A stretch of 64,000 bases of DNA. Origin: Siphonodentalium dalli (taxonomy: Eukaryota > Mollusca > Scaphopoda > Gadilida > Siphonodentaliidae). Under the pieces are notes generated by a model, which ran no database searches, had not been told where the DNA came from, and saw nothing but the letters and a program-made list of their open reading frames with translations. The stretch covers positions 122,301,030-122,365,029 of the forward strand of contig CP136067.1 of the NCBI GenBank assembly GCA_032622095.1, given 5' to 3'. The translations under genes and the position numbers were made by a program. Within the stretch, counting starts at the first letter, position 1, and the number at the start of each line of letters is the position of its first letter. Of the stretch, positions 54,001 through 60,000 are shown piece by piece.

Positions 54001-57000
54001 ACGCTGTTCCCAAAATTTGCCTTCTAAAACTACGATTAAAGTCATCTTTTGACATTTTTATTGTTAAATAATATGCTTGATGTGTTCTTCATATAGCATA
54101 GATTACTTCATGTGGTGTACTAGCTGAACAGTTAAGTAGTTATCTGTGCCGGTCCATCTAAACTTTCCACCTCTTGACATAGCTCAGTCGTGGAAACCCC
54201 TTAAATTGGCCATAGTTAATTGGTGGACTCAAATAAAAATGATTTTAATATTTGTAGGAATCCAAATTCCTCCTTGAAATATATTTCCATACCTTGGAGC
54301 TGACACTTTCAGATGAATAATTTACATTTCTTATGTATTGTCTTTTTTTATAGCTGTAGCAAAACCAGAACCTGTTCCCGAGAAAGAGGCTGAGAAGTCA
54401 CCAGGTGATGTCCCAAAGTTCATCGCTCACCCACAGGGTCAGATGGTCAAAGATGGCGAAAGCATCACCCTACAGTGCAGAATCAGTGGTATGTAATATG
54501 GATCGAGAATCACGATTTAATCATCAAATCGAAACTCGAATCGGGGGGAAAAATTTCACATCAAATCGAACCAAATAATCAAAAGTTCAGCGACATTAAC
54601 AATTTGTTTTCTTCGCTGGTGATTATAGAAACATACATGACTAGTAATTGATCAATTCATCATGTAGAAACTATTTTTTCCCAAGTTGCCTGAAAACAAG
54701 CCAGCAAATAGTGTGTCTGTCATTTTCAGAATGAGGTTCCCAGTCGGCTAGCATCACCAAATTGACTCTCTGGAGAACTCATTCTGCTTAGGCCTCATCT
54801 TCTGAGAAATATATATAGTCTCAAATTAACATTTGCAGAAGATAAAATTCATAATCAAGGTGACTAATGGGTGAAAATCACCAACTTGAACTTGGGAAAT
54901 TCAATCTGATCCTAGGTCTCCCATAGCAGTTGAGGCCTAAGAAGAATGAGGATCCCAGAGGGTGAATTTGGTGACGCTATAGCCTGCAGCGTGGGGACCT
55001 CATTCTGCAAATGACAGACACATTATTTGCAGTCTTTTGTAGAAACTTTTTTTCCCAAGTTGACTGTCAAACTAATGCCATGATAGACCTTCTACAGTAA
55101 AGCCCTAAATAATCGACTCCTTAACCACAGCAGAATTATGGGTAACTTTTCAGGATTTAGGCGGAAATATAGCTTGTTGCCATTCATCCGATGAATAGCA
55201 ACAAGCCATATTTCACTGAGAGCTTTCTGATGAATAGCAACAAGCCATATTTCCGACTAAATCCTGAAAAGTGACCCATAATTCAGGTGTGGAAGGAGTC
55301 GATTATTTAGAGCATTACTGTATTTTCCAAATTTGTCTTGTTCCGTCAGCAGAAAATGATTTTTTCTTCAGGTAAACCTGAAGTCAGATGGATGAGAGGT
55401 GACGAAGAAATCAAGGATAGTGAAGACTTCCGTTATGAGAATGCCGGAGATACCTTCCGATTGGTGTTCGCCGAATGTTTCCCCGAGGACTCTGGTCTGA
55501 TTATCTGTGAAGCTAAAAATTCGGCCGGATCGGTAACCAGCAGCTGTTCCCTGATAGTCGTTGGTGAGAAACTTTAAAGTTATGTGAAACACTCCGCTGA
55601 GGTGTTCCGAATGGAATAACACATATATACCACCCTTGGTCACGTGGTCCTGCTAATATTATATGATGCTGGTGTTCCTACTTAATTGCTATGATGCGGG
55701 TTGTGCAAATTGATGCCGTTACAAAAAAGTACCGTTATTTTTTCTAAAGTTGTAATTGTCGCAGTGTTTGGCTAATCCGAGCAATTTGAGAAAACACCAG
55801 TGTGTGTATGAAACATTCAAGAACATATATATTTTTGAAAAATATAATAATGCCAGCGCTGTTGTTTCTAAAACGACTTGAAATACCATCTTGATGATAT
55901 TAAATTTTCAACAACTTATACAACCAGTATTAAAAATATTACGCAATAAATAAGTTTTTGAATGTTTGATTTGTATAATGGCTTTTCCTGTATATGCTCA
56001 GATTATCGGAACACTGCGAAAAAGACAAATAAACAAAATATAACGGTACTTTATGTTAACAGCATCATAGCAATTAGGCAGGACCCAACCGCATCATAGC
56101 ACATTAGCAGGACCACTTGACCAGGGGTGAATGCTGATGTAAAAATAAGTTATTTTCATAAAATTAATATCCAAATAGTCAGACAACAGTGTCATTATTA
56201 TACCCCCCGCAACGAAGTTAGGGGGGGTATACTGGAGTCAGCTTGTCCGTCCGTCCGTCGTCCGTCGTCCGTCCGTCCGTGGACACAAATTTGTCCGGAG
56301 TTTTTCTCAGTCGTTTTTTGATCAATTTCCGTGAAACTTGGCACAGACATCAACCATCATGGGAACCTGTGCACCTGCGATTATGACGTCTGTCGGACTT
56401 TTTTTTTTGGAGTTATCCCCCCTTTTTCGACTTAGAAAATTTTCGCAACATGTATACTTTTGTCCGAGCTTTTATTCCTACATTTTTCAGTCAATTATTT
56501 TAAAACTTGGCACAGATATTTAGTACCATTGGAACTTGCGCACCTGCGATTATGACATCTGTCCGACATTTTTTGGTGGAATTATCCCCCTTTTTCAACT
56601 TAGAAACTTTTTTTGCAACATGCATAATTTTGTCCGAGCTTTTATTCCTACATTTTTCGGTCAATGATTTTGAATCTTGGCACTGATATTTAGTACCATG
56701 GGAACCTGTGCCCCTGCGATTATGACGTCTGCCTGACATTTTTTGTGTGGAGTTATTCCCCTTTTTTGACTTAGAAATTTTTTCGCAACATACATAATTT
56801 TGTCCAAGCTTTTATTCCTACAATTTTCGGTCAATAGGTTTAAGATTAGGGTTATGGTTGTACACCTGCAATGGGAACTGTTATTTTATTATTTTAACTA
56901 AATGTTTACTGACATGTGAAACATCTTAGTATTTTAAAAAGGGGGGTATCCGTAGTCCCATTGGGACAGTCACACCTCTAGTTATAAACGAAAAACACAC

Positions 57001-60000
57001 AGTGACTATTATTGGTGCAATCAGTGCCGTAATGTTTATGCACAATGATGCGTTCCCGAATAGAGTAGTAAATATTTACATTTGTGCGTTGTTCAACCGT
57101 TGTGTTCTCTGAAATGGCACAGTCAATGTGGTTGGAATTTTTTGTAATCTTATTTCATCGCTACATTCTTTTAACCCTTTCAGTGCCAAGTCTTTTTGTA
57201 TATTTCCTTGATCATTTTTCAAATTTATTGATTATAATAATGTGATACATTGATGGAAAGAGCTCTAAGAGCTCTTTCCATCAATGTATCACATTATTAT
57301 AATCAATAAATTTGAAAAATGATCAAGGAAATATGGGTTGATACAAAAATCAGACTTGGCACTGAAAGGGTTAATAGGGATAGTGTTTGGATGGTAACTA
57401 ATTGGTTTTATTCAATGAAATAAGTTCAGTCTTTAAAGATATCTCATCCAATTTGACACCAAATTTAGACGAAATTTCCTGAGCACATTTTCCGCTTACT
57501 AAAAAATATAGAAATAGTAGTTTTATGGTTTCAAATCAGATGAGAGATTTTTGAAGGCACACATGGTTTTTGCATCTTCTGATAGGATAATTCAATTATA
57601 AAAATGAGGTTCATTCTTGCCAGATGAAAATGAAAAACCAAATAATTTCGCCCTCAGATATGAAGCAATTTACAAATGAATCTCCATAGGTTGCCAACAT
57701 GTGATTTTTTATTTTGTGGTTTAATTGCCCGTTTCAAAAACAAGACGTATTGTTACCACGGGCATGTTTTTCCATGCTGTAGCGATGCTCTTGTTAATTT
57801 TATTTTGGCTGATCACTACAAGTTATGGAATTGTTTTCTTTCTGAAATGCCATTTGAAACAAGCCAACGGGCGTATTATATGATCTTGGTGTAGTTATGG
57901 TGAGCATTTCTCTGATGTTTCAGTTCCAGACGAAGTACCAAAAGGCCCAACATTCACAACATACCCCAAGTCACAGAGTACCGACGAGGGCAACAGTGTG
58001 AAATTCTCATGTAGCTTCGATTCAGACAATTCTATAAAAGGTAAGCATAATAACATTGAGGTTACAAAATTAACAATTTATTTATTTTATTTATTTATTT
58101 ATTAATGATAATCTCCAATTCTGATCTAAAAGTATACACCAGAATTGTTTATTCTTCAATTGCTATGATCTTCAGAAATGTTCAGATATAATTTAACCAT
58201 TTCTGTACTAGATACTCGTCATGGAAGGGTTAATAAAATAACAAATTTGTGGCAATATTAACCTCTTCGCTATGACGTTATGGCGTCGTGTGCTGGGCTG
58301 TTGACTTTATTGCCATCTTCCAGTGGGAAAATATAACGGGATTATCACAAGAACCATAAAACTGACTCAGTTGAAAGGCTATTATCATTCACAATCGTGG
58401 AACATCATACACTGTTTGAAACTTTGAGATACAATTATTCCGATGCACCAATCTCTAGAGTTCCAGTTATGTATAATGGCCTGCTGCTTGTGTGCTGAAA
58501 TAGGTCCGTAGTACCTACGGACCATATAGCACATGGCATGCAATTTTATGTCCGTAATAGTTCTGGACATCATAGCGGCGAAGAGGTTTAAGTATACATT
58601 GAATACAAATTTGTTGGTTTTTGATGCATTTACTGAATGGAATCTCCATCTTTTTCAGTTTCATGGTTAAACGGAACATCTGAGATTGACGAAGGCGGTC
58701 GGTTTAAGTTCAGTGAAGATGCCAACAATTTTACGTTCGAAATCCCCGCTGCTCTTGCTACAGATAGTGGGCTATACTCCGCAAAAGCTACTGACGACAC
58801 GGGATCAACAACAATGTCCTTCACTCTAAGCGTGGCTATGGGTGAAGCTGTCGGCGAGGTCGACGTCCAACAACTTATAGATTCTGTACAGGTGGGAAAA
58901 CTCTTATTATATAGCCACGATCAGTTAGACATAAATTAGACCAAGCCTTGAAATAGTGTGTCTGTCGTTTGCAGAATGAGGTCCCCAGAGGGTGAATTTA
59001 GTGATGCTACCCCACATAGCGGGCTAGCATCACCAAATTCACCCTCTGGGGACCTCATTCTGCTTACACCTCAGCAGAATGAGGTTCCCAGAGGGTGAAT
59101 TTGGTGATGTTAGCCCGCTATGCTGGGTAGCATCACTAAATTCACCCTCTGTGGACCTCATTCTGCAAATGACAGACACACTATTTCAAGGCTTGTGCAA
59201 AACAGCTTGGGATATCTGTTGGGATGATGCTGCTTTGGACCGAGTCCCGCCCCATTGCTATTCTATAACAGACTTTCATTCAAAAGACATACTACATGTA
59301 TATGTGGAGCCCGGGCATTCACGTAAACCCCTGAATGTGATTAATCATATGAAATATTCACGATTAATCCGTTTTAAAAATGATATATCATTTACAGTGA
59401 TAGAAAAATGTAGTGATGAGATGATCGTTTAATGTATTGTTTACATACATTTTCTGATAGCGCAACAAGGCCTTGTTTACTTATAAATCTTGTTGCTTTG
59501 ACATTTAACGGACCTCTGATATATGCATGTTTGATATCATGCTTGGGAAAGGCTGCCCTTTATGTTCATATACGCAAAGCTTCCATTTGACCTAATCCAA
59601 AGACATACAAGAAAGAATACTCCCACCCAAGATTCTGGACGTAAAGTCTGTTATAGAAGAGTAACGTGATGGGACTCAGACCAAAAGAACATGAACCAAC
59701 CGACATCCCAAGCTCTTGTGGACCGAGAAGACTTGGTCTAGACATTTCGTAATGCCCGAAGTATATGACCATTTAACCACAGCAGAATTATGGGAAATTT
59801 TTCAGGATTTAGTCGGAAATATGGCTTGTTGCCATTCATCGGAAATCTCTCACAGAGAGTGACTGTAAGTGTGAGTCTCTCTTCTGGTTAAGTGGTCCTG
59901 CTAATCTGATATGATGTTCCGTCCTACTGATTTAGCTATGATGATCATGGAGCAAAGCGATGCTGTTAAATGTTAAAAAAGTAGCATTATTTAACATTAC

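Noticed and set aside
57676-57894. ORF of 72 codons (MNLHRLPTCDFLFCG)
   Set aside because: Intronic, no splice-consistent role, no recognised domain; the following Ig exon has its own acceptor at 57923.
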